From Ignelater luminosus (lineage: Eukaryota > Arthropoda > Insecta > Coleoptera > Elateridae): a stretch of 64,000 nt of DNA. Of this stretch, positions 37,974 through 48,366 are shown one piece after another. The DNA is taken from positions 747,121 to 811,120 of the forward strand of contig VTPC01005723.1 in assembly GCA_011009095.1 (NCBI GenBank), given 5' to 3'. The notes below the pieces were generated by a model. The model was not told the DNA's origin and did no database searches. It saw only the letters and a program-made list of their open reading frames with translations. How positions within the stretch are numbered: the stretch's first letter is position 1; each line of letters starts with the position of its first letter. Both the position numbers and the translations under genes were made by a program.

Positions 37974-39880
37974 CGCAGTTCAGCCTCGGCAGCGGAGCTA
38001 GGCAGTTGATCCGGTCTCCAGAACGTGTGTAGTGCATCGGCGTCGAACAGTACGGGAACACCCAACAGTGCGGCAGTTGGGAGGCTGCCGCCATCCAACC
38101 CTCCAGAGTCTGTGTACTGGGGGGCACAGGCCTGGTCCTACATCCATCACCAGAGGGGCGACTTGAGGTCGTACTACTGCACCAATCCATCGACCGTCGG
38201 AATTCAAGAATTGGGGCGCTTGAAGACCGCGACCGCCATACATCCAACCACGGCGCAGTAGATGGATCAACGGCGCTCCACACCAACCCGGAGTCTGCGT
38301 AGGGGTGCGTAGACTCGTACTCATCCACCACTCATTTCAGCCTCTTCCGACCGGCCCCGGGTACTACCGGGGCCGCGATTAACCAATTCCCTTCTCATCC
38401 AAGTCCTTGAGCTTGAGGCTCCTCAAGCCACCTAATCCACCGTTCCCGGAAATTCGCCGCCAGTCCGCTACCACGTGTACCTATGCGTCAACCCACCAAC
38501 CCCCCCTCTCCCTAACTCCTCTCTTCCCACCTCCGCGGCGCGAACCGCGGGGGTTGTGATTCTGAAATAAACCGTTTTTTACCACCTAATAGCCCAGTCA
38601 CTTAGCAAAAAAAAAGGCCAAACCTCTAAAAAAATCCGACTAAAGATTTTCCTTTGAGATTCTCTTTATTTCGGCGTCAAACACAATCCCTCAAAAGTCC
38701 ATAAAGCCAACTGGACGGCTACAGAAGTTACAGAAGGTCAAAGGTCACGAAAATCAGTTTTGTTCGAATATCTTGTAAACTATTGGTTTTACGTTAATTT
38801 TGGCCATTATGAAATTTGTTAATAAGCTAAATCTACACAAAAAGGGTTTTATACAAAATTCACGTAGAACCAATAGTTTTTGAGATATACGGCTGAGAAG
38901 TTTCGGAGCAAAGTGCATACTCCCCTATACTATACGTATAGTGGTGTATACAGATAATAAGACCTATTTATACATAGAAACATCGTTTATGCACATATAC
39001 CTGCATCATTTCTGTCTGAATTGTCCTTGGACAGGACCTTTCTTCATAATAATAATGGTAAGGGCCTTGAGTAGCAGCTGTCTAACATTCCAATGTAGGC
39101 TCATGGGTCACTGTATAACTGAAAATATTGGATGACGCATATTGTACGTTTTAAATTCAGTTTAATGCTACAGTTTGCAGAGTTTGAACGTTTTATTCAT
39201 CTCGAAATATTTTGTAATTCATTCACCACTATACGTATAGTATAGGGGAGTATGCGCTTTGCTCCGAAACTTCTCAGCCCTATATCTCAAAAACTATTGG
39301 TTCTACCTTTTTTGTGTAGATTTAGCTCATGGACAAATTTTATAATGACCAAAATTAACATAAAACCACTAGTTTACAAGATATTTAAGAAAAACTGACT
39401 TTCGTGACCTTTGACCTTCTGTAACTTCTGTAGCCGTCCAGTTGGCTTTATGGACTTCTGAGGGACTGTTTTCGACGCCGAAATAAAGAGAATCCCGAAG
39501 TTAAATCTTCAGTCGGATTTTTTTAGAGGTGAATGTATAAAGTGACTGGGTTACTAACCCACCAATCCAAATTATTCCTGAAATCCAACCAGCAATACCA
39601 ATCCTTGCTTCCACTTCGTCACGGGGCAACCATCCAACATCAGCGACGAGGAGGCGTGCACGACACTGAAGGGGCGTATACCACCACGACAAGGCTTCAT
39701 CACCATCACCAATCACGATTTGCGACGCCGGCTGCAAACAACATCTCAAGTACGAGCCATTAAACTCTATCTTCAAACGCCACGTTCCACACCAACCAAG
39801 AATAACCGCCAGGCTTAAGAGAAATTAAGTTGTCTGAGGAGCCCGCCGCCTACGGCGGCATTTTACAATGAATAAATGAA
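37974..39880. mobile_element. GC-rich retroposon-like insertion with 13-bp target duplication
   Basis: The 13-mer TGTTTGTCAATTG occurs at 37961-37973 and again at 39881-39893, flanking a block much GC-richer than the surroundings. The right end is a simple AATGAATAAATGAA tail, as in non-LTR retroposons. Without the nested fold-back (38593-39550) the insert is about 950 bp. It contains AATAAA near 38567. No reverse transcriptase is readable; the 153-codon minus-strand frame at 37870-38331 has no known domain. Likely a 5'-truncated LINE or a SINE-like element. Confidence 0.6.
38593..39550. mobile_element. Fold-back DNA element nested in the GC-rich insertion
   Basis: Inverted arms of about 360 bp, from CCCAGTCACTT to its inverse AAGTGACTGGG. 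Shared blocks include CCTCTAAAAAAATCCGAC, GACGGCTACAGAAGTTACAG, AAAACTATTGG-type sequence and ACTATACGTATAGT near the centre (38930-38943 and 39228-39241). The middle is about 285 bp. Target duplication is unclear (TAATAG on the left, TTACTA on the right). Confidence 0.7.
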
Positions 39881-39893
39881 TGTTTGTCAATTG

Positions 39894-40265
39894 AAGTCCA
39901 CAGAACACAGAATACTTGAAAGCTGAAACCTAAAGGCAGTGTTGCCAACCGTAGCGGAATTCCACTACGCATGGCGACATTTCAATGCTAGTGCGGCAAA
40001 GTGGCGAAAACAAAAATTTGGCCCAAAGTAGCGACTTTGTAAGTTTTCTAGTAAATAACAGTTCATCAAGTTGCAGTAAGGTCCAAAAGTTGAACTCATG
40101 CAATAAAACAAACTACACTATTTATCACCAATACCCTAATACCCAACATAAATGTGAAGTATGAGTAAGACCGTGGAGCTAAATAATACAAAAAGCCATA
40201 TTCTGATTAACAACATTGTAATCTGAAAAGAAAAGAACCGTAAACGAGTTTTCTAATAAACTTAC
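39894..40265. other. Non-coding spacer with a hAT-like end
   Basis: CAGTGTTGCCAACC at 39937 matches the terminus of the hAT element at 60958-61327, but no inverted partner was found here. The rest is AT-rich; it may include the last exon of the adjacent minus-strand gene (an acceptor TTTTCAG lies at about 40226-40232). Confidence 0.4.
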
Positions 40266-40821
40266 AGGATTTTTCTTTTTTTCGGAATCTTTATTCTTAA
40301 ATTCTCTCTTTAGTAATTCCACTTCATCTTTGCAAAGGTAAATACTACAGTCTATTTTCTCACTTAGTTCATATCTGCAATGATAATTTCATCACATGAT
40401 CATTTTTATATGGTTTTCTTAAAAGTATTTATACTACACATTTGTTGTCTCAGAACATCAGTGATTACTATCGTATTTTCTTCATCAGCTACTACAACTT
40501 TCTCTAATTCTTCTAAAATTCTTTGTAAGTCTTTCTGCGTTGTACTAGCCTTTATTATATCATGTTGTAATTGTTGTTGTTGGTATTTTAAGACTGCTAT
40601 TCTAAATTCTATCAACTTTATCTAAAATTTGAATACGATGTAACGAATAACTTTGAACTTTTTATTGCCATTTTAACTTTCTCTTCGGCATTATCAGTTC
40701 TCAAAGATATACTTTTGACTTCTTCCAACTGATTATGAAATAGATCTTGGGAGGATTTCATTTCAGAAGCCCAATAGTTAATTAAAATATCTAAATCTCC
40801 AAAAGTTATTTTTGTGTCCAT
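40266..40821 (-). CDS. NUP62-like (Nsp1_C) coiled-coil protein, ends uncertain
   Basis: Exons (minus) 40821-40678, 40621-40440 and 40374-40266 join in phase and encode about 145 residues. MDTKITFGDLDILINYWASE and the following helices match the C-terminal coiled coil of nucleoporin p62 (human TYAQLESLINKW, LDQELDFILSQQKELEDLL): here LQHDIIKASTTQKDLQRIL and YELSEKIDCSIYLCKDEV. NUP62 is a central-channel nucleoporin with an FG-repeat N-terminus. No FG repeats can fit here: another gene's stop codon lies only 290 bp upstream. The frame stays open upstream of the chosen ATG to an acceptor near 40852. After the donor GTAAGT at 40265 the next exon is uncertain; one option gives a short hydrophobic tail. 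It could be an FG-less paralogue or a retained fragment. Confidence 0.6.
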
Positions 40822-40852
40822 TTTGAAATTACTTGTCTTAAAATTTTGATTC

Positions 40853-41110
40853 TGAAAAAAATGATAATGGCGTAATCATGCTTAGATCATATTATATTTG
40901 CCTAAACCATTTGGGTTAAGATAAATATAAAAACTATAAACTAATGCCCTGAAACATTTTTTTGACATAGAGGCAATTATGGATTAATGTAACATGGAAT
41001 TATTTGATAAAGAAAATAAAGATATACAATAATGAAGTTTATAACCTTTATTTCTTATACAGACGCAAACTAAAACTACATTTTTAAATAAAATACGCAG
41101 TTTGAAGTCA
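40853..41110. other. Intergenic spacer between two minus-strand genes
   Basis: About 260 bp of AT-rich DNA between the stop of the 349-residue gene and the first recognised exon of the NUP62-like gene. It must hold the promoter of the latter if that gene is independent. Confidence 0.4.
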
Positions 41111-43208
41111 TTACTCAGATGACCGATAGCTATCAGAATCTTCTGAAGAGTCTGAAGATGAATTTTGTGAAGATACTGTAGAACTTTCTGAATGAGAACT
41201 TCTGCGTCTCGATCGTTTCTTTTTTGATTTTCTAGGTTTACGTTTTTTCGGTCTACCTAAAAAATATCAAAAGTTTTACATTACTATCAAGATTATATAA
41301 AATATACTAACACAATAAAACAAATCTTTTTATTTTCTATTGGATAACAATATCTAAGGGAGTTGATGACGGAAATTTATTATTTCCAAAAGCCTCATAA
41401 AGATTTACTGATGGTTAAGGTGATTAAATATGAAGAATCAGATTCTTGAGTTGCATGAGACATTCGTAAGTATGGTGGCATGACATAGTTGGACTCGCAA
41501 GAATAGGAAGGGGAAGAGATCGATTCCTCATAAGGTATTACGTAAATTACACTTATGAGAGTACACCATACTGTGAACTCAGATGCATTGTTAATAAAAA
41601 AGAAGAAGAATTTTGAGACTGATGCATAAAGACATTATTCAAACTTCAACATGTTACGGGTCTAGTGTTCCCAATTATACTTAAAATTAGTTAGGGTTTC
41701 TATTTTACAAAGCAATTAGCTGACTTGTTGAGACAATTCTAATAGTTATGCTGATGATTAATTTTTGACTGTGTAAGTGCTGTAATTACTGATCGTTGTA
41801 GTTTATATATAAATTATATTTCTTAATGCACACCAGATTTAAAAGATACATCCATTGCAATGTAATCATTTCATCCTAATAATTGCATGAATTACAAGGA
41901 AGCAAGCGCAACCCTTCCTGAACAGCTGCGCTTGGCAGACAGCACGCTATTGCCCAAATGCGCAAAATGTAAACTATCGACAAATTAGGTGAAAACGTTT
42001 AAAAAAGTTGATGGTATAAATCAAAAGTAAAATATATTAGTTATTATACTAAATATCTCAGCATACTTTGAAATCCTTTAAAGCAAACTTTCTTGTTAGA
42101 CTGAACATTTTTATCTGCTTTTGGTTTAGATGTATTCTGAGTTTGTTCTGGTTCTACTTGAGAATCGGCATGTTCTATTATTTCCTCGGGAAGCAATATC
42201 TCTTTCTTTCTTTGTTCTTTTTCTACATGATCAGGACTTTTCGTTAACATTAATTTTTTTGCCTATACAAAATAAATAATTTATTAAAATTAGATGACGA
42301 TATTCCAAATTTTATACAACCGTCGAAACTTCGGAATATAATGCCGAAGGACAATCATACGAAAAATCAACCGCTTCCATTTCTTTTAATTCTCTTTTCA
42401 AGTCATTTAAAACTGCCATGAGATTATTAAAATCTGGCATTCCTTCTAAAATGTAAAAAATAAAGAATAAAATAGCAATAAAATAAGATATGTGGCATTA
42501 AAGGAAATACTTGATTTGGGAATTCGCGAATCTCCTCCAAACAGGTCTGTTGTAGAAGTTTGTCCATGGTGATGGAACTTTAATTTGCCCATGCTCTTAT
42601 TTAAGTGTTCTTGAATTAACATTAACTCCAAAGCTTCTTTTTCAATTTGCTTTAATGCAATTTGTTGCTGTATTAGTTGCTGATTATAGTAATAAGCACT
42701 TTGATTGTGTGAAGGTGGATTTGAATGACTAGGAATCCTATAAAAATTATTCTTTTTTTAAACCCAGACTTAATGTATGATTACATACCCATGTTCTTGA
42801 GGAACGTAGTTAGGGTAGTTATTATTTGGATTCTGGTATATTGGTTCGAAACTAAATGCTACCCCTCCAGGTACTAATCTTTTTTGAGCTTGAATTACTT
42901 GAGGATTCTGTGATCCATTATAATAAACGTTTGTATAGTTTAGTGGAATTTGTGGTGGAGTATTAGTATAAGGACTGTATGGTAAAGGTTGCTGAGGATT
43001 GCCAACTATAGATGTGATAACTGTATCGCATACGCTGTGTTGTTGTGTTTGCATGGCTGTGACATTATTCATTCCAAAGGCAGAAGGTACTAAAGATGAT
43101 TCCAATAAAAATAGTGAATTAGAAAACAAACATATGGTACATACTGACGTTACATACTATTTCAGTGAAAATGTTTCTGCATTCTGAATTAAATGGTTTG
43201 CTCGTCAT
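41111..43208 (-). CDS. Unrecognised 349-residue protein with basic Ser/Arg-rich tail
   Basis: Six exons on the minus strand join in phase: 43208-43154, 43089-42789, 42737-42511, 42445-42321, 42262-42067, 41256-41111. The start is MTSKPFNSECRNIFTEIV. Residues 20-120 are rich in N, Q, P and Y (NPQQPLPYSPYTNTPPQIPL), low-complexity in nature. Residues 120-190 form a Q-rich helix (NQQLIQQQIALKQIEKEALE) and 195-235 a second helix (FNNLMAVLNDLKRELKEMEA). The C-terminus is a nuclear-localisation-like basic block (GRPKKRKPRKSKKKRSRRR) followed by a serine/acidic tail ending SYRSSE. This composition suggests a nuclear protein, perhaps RNA or chromatin associated, but I do not recognise a family. A GC-richer block at 43330-43400 is a plausible promoter. 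Confidence 0.7.
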
Positions 43209-43950
43209 TTTTTAAAAAAGGTTTTTTTTAAGTCTATGAGTATGACATTTGATGATTTAAAACTGTAAATTTTGACAGTGCCAGAATTGACTTGTCTTTT
43301 GTTTTTTTTTTGTTTGGGCAAGGATTATTTTGAGCTGGCGACGCAACGGTGCGGCAGCGAGGCGCGTCCTGCATTGTCGTTGTTTAGGTTGATTTGGTAA
43401 CTGGAGGCAACTAATAGTAAAATGATGGAAATAAAGTAATTGGCTGGAATAACTTCTTCCTGAGCTAGGCTATGCTGTGCTATAGGTTCAACATGTAATA
43501 CCAGGCTTTAGCTGCATGCTGTAAATTCGGGAGTTATTGATTCGACTTCTCATTTTGTAATCGTTTTTCCCATTCTACTCAAATATGCTTTAATGTAGAT
43601 ATAAAACAAGATCTAGACCTAAACAGAGGCGTACTTTGGGTCAGAGAAGGGCCTCTAGGAATGACTTCCTCTGTCTGCACGAGATGAAGTCACTATCATT
43701 GAATTTTAAATCTTAATGTGCTTTTGTTAGGATGGTGTTCATCTCTGTCCCTTCGTATCTCAAACTCAGAAGTTCTATTTCATGATCAATTATGTCTTAT
43801 TTATCATCATGAAGAGCCAAATCATCACATACAAACAGGTGATAGATACAGTGATTCTGAGAATTCATGAGAAGATAGATTAATCAGGCAATAACCTTTA
43901 AAGAGTTGTTCAAGTGGAAGAGGGCTAATTGGTTTAATTTCATTACTCTT
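43209..43950. promoter_or_regulatory. 5' flank of the 349-residue gene, then non-coding DNA
   Basis: The block 43330-43400 is CpG-richer (GGCGACGCAACGGTGCGGCA) than its surroundings, as expected for a promoter of the minus-strand gene starting at 43208. From 43450 to 43950 nothing is recognised. Confidence 0.35.
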
Positions 43951-44596
43951 TGTTAGGGACAGTGAAGCAATGAAGAAAACAAGGGTAGCTTGATAAAGAT
44001 TGTCGAAGAACGATGGACGAAAGAGATGAGGCAACGAAGATAATGCTGGGTACAAGCTCTCAAGAAGCACCAACAAAGTATGTTGGGAGGCGAAGAGCAA
44101 CAAAATCAATATGAAGAAATACGAAAAGGGCATATATGGAGATGAGACTGGAACAGCTAAACCAAGACTTTAGCCAAAGAAAGGCGAGAATCTTTTTAGG
44201 AAAGAGAATAAAAATAAAATAAACAAAACCTAGAAAAGCTAAAGGTTTGTCTGTAAAAACAACTAAATTCAAACCAACAAAATGAGAACTATATCGTTGT
44301 AACGGAAAGAGGAAGGATGGAAAATCATTAAGGAATTAAAAAATAATAAATTCTAGGGCACAGATGGATGATGGAATCATAACTGAACAACTGAAGTATG
44401 GTGAGAAAGAACTGCAAAGAAAAATAGTAGAGTTAGCTATTATAGAAATCTGAAATTATGAATGTACATATGTTCAGAGAATACAAGGAAGGGGGGGGGG
44501 ATAATTCCATTGTGTAAAAAAGGAAATAAACTATTGCATGAGAGTTATAGAGGAATCTCATTTCTGAATGTAGTAGCAGCAAATGTAGAAGCCCTT

Positions 44597-45405
44597 CTGG
44601 AGAGAGTCATTGGGCGCATTCCGACGTTGGCAGCGAAACAAGGCAGTCAACTTCACCATTGAGACGGTCTGCCACCATTCCGGACTTTTAGAGCCAGATT
44701 GCGGACACCCTACCTTTACCAGTCTGATATCCCACGTATTCGGAGTACGTAGGACCGGCTTCCACATTCCAAAACCTCCATTTCACAGCCTCATCCAATT
44801 TGTCTTCTAGCTGCTGCTGCCATAAACTTTTCTCCTGTCCGTCATCGCGCTCGGTATCGATATCCTTATTTCCTATATATTCTTCATTCCCTTCCAAAGT
44901 ACTTTGCAGCGCGAACTCCGGTAATGTGGTTTTGAAGAGAACTGTTTATTCAATTTCTGCTCTTCAGAATCTCTTATTCATAATACACAGTTCTTTCACA
45001 ATAGTTAATCCATACACTTCTTATCCAATTCTCCACCCCCATTTCCAACCACTTCGTCGCCAACGAGACTAAAAACAACGCTATTATCATTGTCACCGGC
45101 CAAATACCATCAAAGACAAGAGATCACCTCTAGCATCACCAAACATTTATTTCACCAATTCCAGCCGCCGCGAAAACCACCGTCAACGCCAACTCATCAC
45201 CACCTCCAACGCCACTACTTGAAGTAGATGCACCTTATGCCTCTACTTCAACATCTACGATGTCCAGTTCAAGGCAGAACAGCTATTCCATCATTACTGA
45301 GTTCCTAAAGCCTTTGTTTTAGAGAAGCAGAAATTGATATAATAAGTAGTAGTGGTAATGGTATAGTAGTAGTGGTAGTGCAGTAGTGGTAGTATCAACG
45401 TGGTT
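44597..45405. mobile_element. GC-richer insertion splitting the LINE
   Basis: Reverse transcriptase homology stops at about 44590 and resumes at about 45410. Between them the sequence is clearly GC-richer, with a (TAG/TGG)n-like microsatellite at about 45345-45395. No coding domain is recognised, and no clean target duplication was found. It may be a separate retroposon. Confidence 0.4.
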
Positions 45406-45705
45406 TTTTAGGTAACAGGAACGTGATAGATCAAGCATTAACATTAAGATACAGATGAGAAAAAACCAGAAACAGAAATACACAGGTGTATATGTTATTT
45501 ATTGATTACAGACAGGCATGCAATCAAATAATAAGATGGAAGAAAGGAGCTACAAAAACCAGGTAAGCCAGATGAAATGAATAACTGACATTAGAATATA
45601 CGTTGAACCAAGGGCGGGTGGACGGAAAGCTATCGAGAGCATTTGAACTGAATACGGGCCTAAGACAAGCGGATCCACTCTCGACATTACTGTTTAATTT
45701 AGTAC

Positions 45706-46017
45706 TGTAATGTTTTATGTTTATTTAATTTTAATATTTATTTAAAAACTAAGTCTATTACAATTTATTACTAATATTTATTTATTTCTATATGTACAGA
45801 ATAATTTATGTCACATTTATTTCGTTTGTAACTACGAGTGTATTCACTGTAGAACTACTGCGTAACTGGAGTCTCTCTTCCCGCTGGAGTATATATATCG
45901 TCTCTTTGTTTATCTCGATGAGCCTAGAAGGTTTGCGCCTTTTCTCACACATTCGACGATCGGAATGACTGGACTGTTCCAGACTTCTCTGGTACATTCG
46001 ACTGGTCGCGCGTTACA
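45706..46017. repeat. Solo LTR inserted in the dead LINE
   Basis: A 312-bp block starts TGTAATG and ends GTTACA, interrupting the reverse transcriptase frame exactly between LLFNLVL and VLKKTRRS. The flanking 4-mers are GTAC (45702-45705) and GTGC (46018-46021), a 4-bp duplication with one transition. Short TG...CA borders, the lack of coding sequence and the clean interruption point to an LTR left by recombination. It is unrelated to the gypsy LTR at 54412. Confidence 0.55.
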
Positions 46018-46609
46018 GTGCTAAAAAAAACTAGGAGGAGCATTTGATGAGTACGAATAGATGAGGAACTATATTTAATAGATCGCATCAGGTACTGGCT
46101 TGCACTGATGGTTTAACACTGACAGCAGGAAAGAGATTACAGAAAATATTATGTGCATCTAGGGTTATCAGACGTTCACTTTTCTTCAGACATGTATACA
46201 CTTTTTAGAAATTATATCCGATGTTAGGTAATTTTTCTGCTATGTCCACGTTTTGTAAGTGAACTAGATTTTAATCATTTTTCCCGCTATTATTTTCTAT
46301 CTTTATTTTCTTTTCCCGTGTTTCGCCTCGAAAACTAAAATAATCCATCTGCGACTAGTTTACCAATACGTCACAATTAAAAAATAACCTAGAATTTCTT
46401 TAATTCTTCGCGCAAAATTAATAGTTTGTTTTCGTTTTCACATTCTAAAACTTCGAAGCAAGTGTTCGGGACTAGGGAGTGTTACCTGTCCATTACTTTG
46501 TGTAAATATTTTTGGGCGTAGTTTGTATACATCAACTGATCCACTGAGTGTTGTACAAATCTCATACATAGAACGTACAAATAGCATCAAAAAATATTAC
46601 ACACAAATG

Positions 46610-46748
46610 TCTAAACTATTTCCGAAAGTCATCCAAATTAGGTCCAAGAGTCGTCTAGATTATGTCCAAAGTTTGTCCAAGTTTTGTCCAAATCTTATCT
46701 AAAAACGACCAAATTATGTCCAAAAGTCATCCAGATCTTGTCCAAGAC
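46610..46748. repeat. Degenerate GTCCAAA-type tandem repeat
   Basis: Repeated (A/T)TGTCCAAA(A/G) and GTC(A/G)TC(C/T)A units run up to the left end of the hAT-like element at 46749 and resume beyond its right end (48487-48535). This shows the element landed inside a tandem array. Confidence 0.65.
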
Positions 46749-47168
46749 CAGGGACTAGAACACTATTGAAATAAGGGTTACGGTTCCAGTTTCGGTTCTA
46801 CTTACTTTAAAAAATACGGGTTTAGGTTTCGGTTCCGGTTCTATGTGGTTTAAAAATAATGGTTCCGGTTCTGGTTCCAGAGTTTTTTTGGGTTCCATAA
46901 GGGTTCAAATAAAAAACATGTTTAATTGCAAAACTAAAATTTTGAAACTCTTTTAGCATATATATTAAAACAGATTATTATACATTGGAGAACCAAGATT
47001 ACATAATTCAAATTTTTGTTGCAACAGTCACTAATTTATTCAACATATAATGTGAAATGTAAGGTATATGACAGATTTACACATTTCTGTAATATTTCTG
47101 ACATATTTGGTGCTGTATGGGATATGACTCACAATAGTACTTAAACCAATTGTTAATGTTCTACTTAC

Positions 47169-47434
47169 ATAAATTTCACACTTATGATACAAGAAGGGCA
47201 AGATATCAATTCCAGTTTGCATTCATCATAGGATCTAGATTTTTGAATTTCTCTCAGTGATTCTATAAGAGTATAATTATTTCCTCCGATAATGCTTCCC
47301 TTTCTTCCTAGTTCTACATAAACACGTCTGGCATTGAAATTCCCACACATTTCTTCATATCGGAAAATTGTACTTTCCCCTCTTACCATAAATAATAAAG
47401 CAAATATACTTAAAAAACCAAACTTTACATTCAT
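47169..47434 (-). pseudogene. Captured first coding exon of a secreted, possibly CUB-like protein
   Basis: The exon starts MNVKFGFLSIFALLFMVRGE, a textbook signal peptide, then reads RYEEMCGNFNARRVYVELGR and later ECKLELISCPSC. It ends in a perfect donor (AT followed by GTAAGT at 47168). The cysteine and hydrophobic pattern recalls the start of insect CUB-domain proteins, but this is weak. No downstream exon is present before the element end, so it is a fragment. It lies about 260 bp downstream of the PRIM1 stop on the same strand, which suggests the two fragments were neighbours in the source locus. Confidence 0.5.
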
Positions 47435-47696
47435 TTCCTTACATGTTAAAGGAAAACAACAAACTGATGTAATTTGGTTATTAGATTTTTATTCAGACGA
47501 ACAAGATACCTTACAAAGGCATAATCCTCTTAAATAACCACTTTTAACAAATACTAAGCAGTAAAAAAAACTTATTTTTAGAAATAATTATGGATAAAGA
47601 TATGTTGAAAACAAACATGACCTTTTTTAATTTTATTATCAAGCTTATAAAAATACAATAAAAAAACTAAGATTTTACAAATTTTATAACTATATA

Positions 47697-48366
47697 TTAG
47701 AAGTCGAGGCTCTTATCTGCAAAAACAAAAAGAAAAATTATTCTTGAAAACTTAAACATTTTGCTATCCTGATACCATCTGATTTTTTTTCGAGACTTTT
47801 CTAATCCTCTTAAGAACTCCTCAAAGTTACTCATGGGTTTCAACAAGCTTGTCTTTTTATAATCTTTAATGCTTTTAATGCTTACAATACCTTCCTCTAA
47901 ATTCTTATCATCTAATTGGGATTCTTGTTCTTTTGTTAATTTCATCAACTAAAAGACTAAAATACACTAGTTAACTTTATCTTATTTCAAAAAATTACTG
48001 GAAAAAAGCTTAAAAGGTTATAATTACCTTACGGTAGGTACCATATGCGGATCAAAACGATCCACAGCTTTAGCTGAAAATGGAATTGATATTTTTCCTG
48101 AATTTGGATGAACACAGAACGAAACCTTCAATAAATGGTTTAAGCCTTTTGTTACATTAATATCTAAACGAGGATAAGCATATTGTAGCATTATTTCTTC
48201 TTTAACATGCCTTTGAGTTTTAGATAGTTTTTGCTACAATTAACAAAATAACAGTAAAGAGTAAACTTGTATTAATTTAGATTGGCATACCTACCTTTTG
48301 ACTTAAACAAGTTAATTCCTCATTAAAGATTTTCCAGCGGTTCTCTGAAGTCTTAGCCTGACTCAT
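47697..48366 (-). pseudogene. PRIM1: Captured 3' part of DNA primase small subunit
   Basis: PRIM1 is the catalytic small subunit of DNA primase. Three exons (48366-48295, 48233-48033, 47948-47697) join in phase and encode about 175 residues matching the C-terminal 150 or so of the roughly 420-residue protein: EEIMLQYAYPRLDINVTKGL, then NHLLKVSFCVHPNSGKISIP, AVDRFDPHMVPT, and later KDYKKTSLLKPMSNFEEFL with KSRKK. The N-terminal two thirds, with the catalytic aspartates, are absent; upstream the frame hits a TGA within 10 codons, then the hAT subterminal repeat begins. Introns are retained, so it is not a retrocopy. Remote chance: a short independent gene. Confidence 0.8.

Larger units (their letters stand above)
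43950..46180 (+). mobile_element. Degenerate LINE with reverse transcriptase remnants
   Basis: Scattered plus-strand pieces in different frames fit a non-LTR reverse transcriptase in the right order: a TDGxxxELLKYG-like block (about 44355-44400), IIPLCKKGNKLLHESYRGIS (44500-44560), a LTLRYR..EKT..LFIDYRQA block (45430-45520), and RVDGKLSRAFELNTGLRQAD plus PLSTLLFNLVL (45610-45705). A weak active-site block (VLACTDGLTL where YADD is expected) follows at about 46095. Many stops and frameshifts; it is also interrupted by an insert at 44597-45405 and a solo LTR. The clade is not resolved. Confidence 0.7.

Noticed and set aside
37870-38331. 153-codon minus-strand frame
   Set aside because: Lies in a GC-rich retroposon-like insertion where stops are rare; no domain, no splice or promoter context, and it crosses the 13-bp duplication.
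47697-48366. PRIM1 segment considered as the genome's functional primase gene
   Set aside because: The N-terminal two thirds with the catalytic residues are absent, and transposon subterminal repeats begin immediately upstream.
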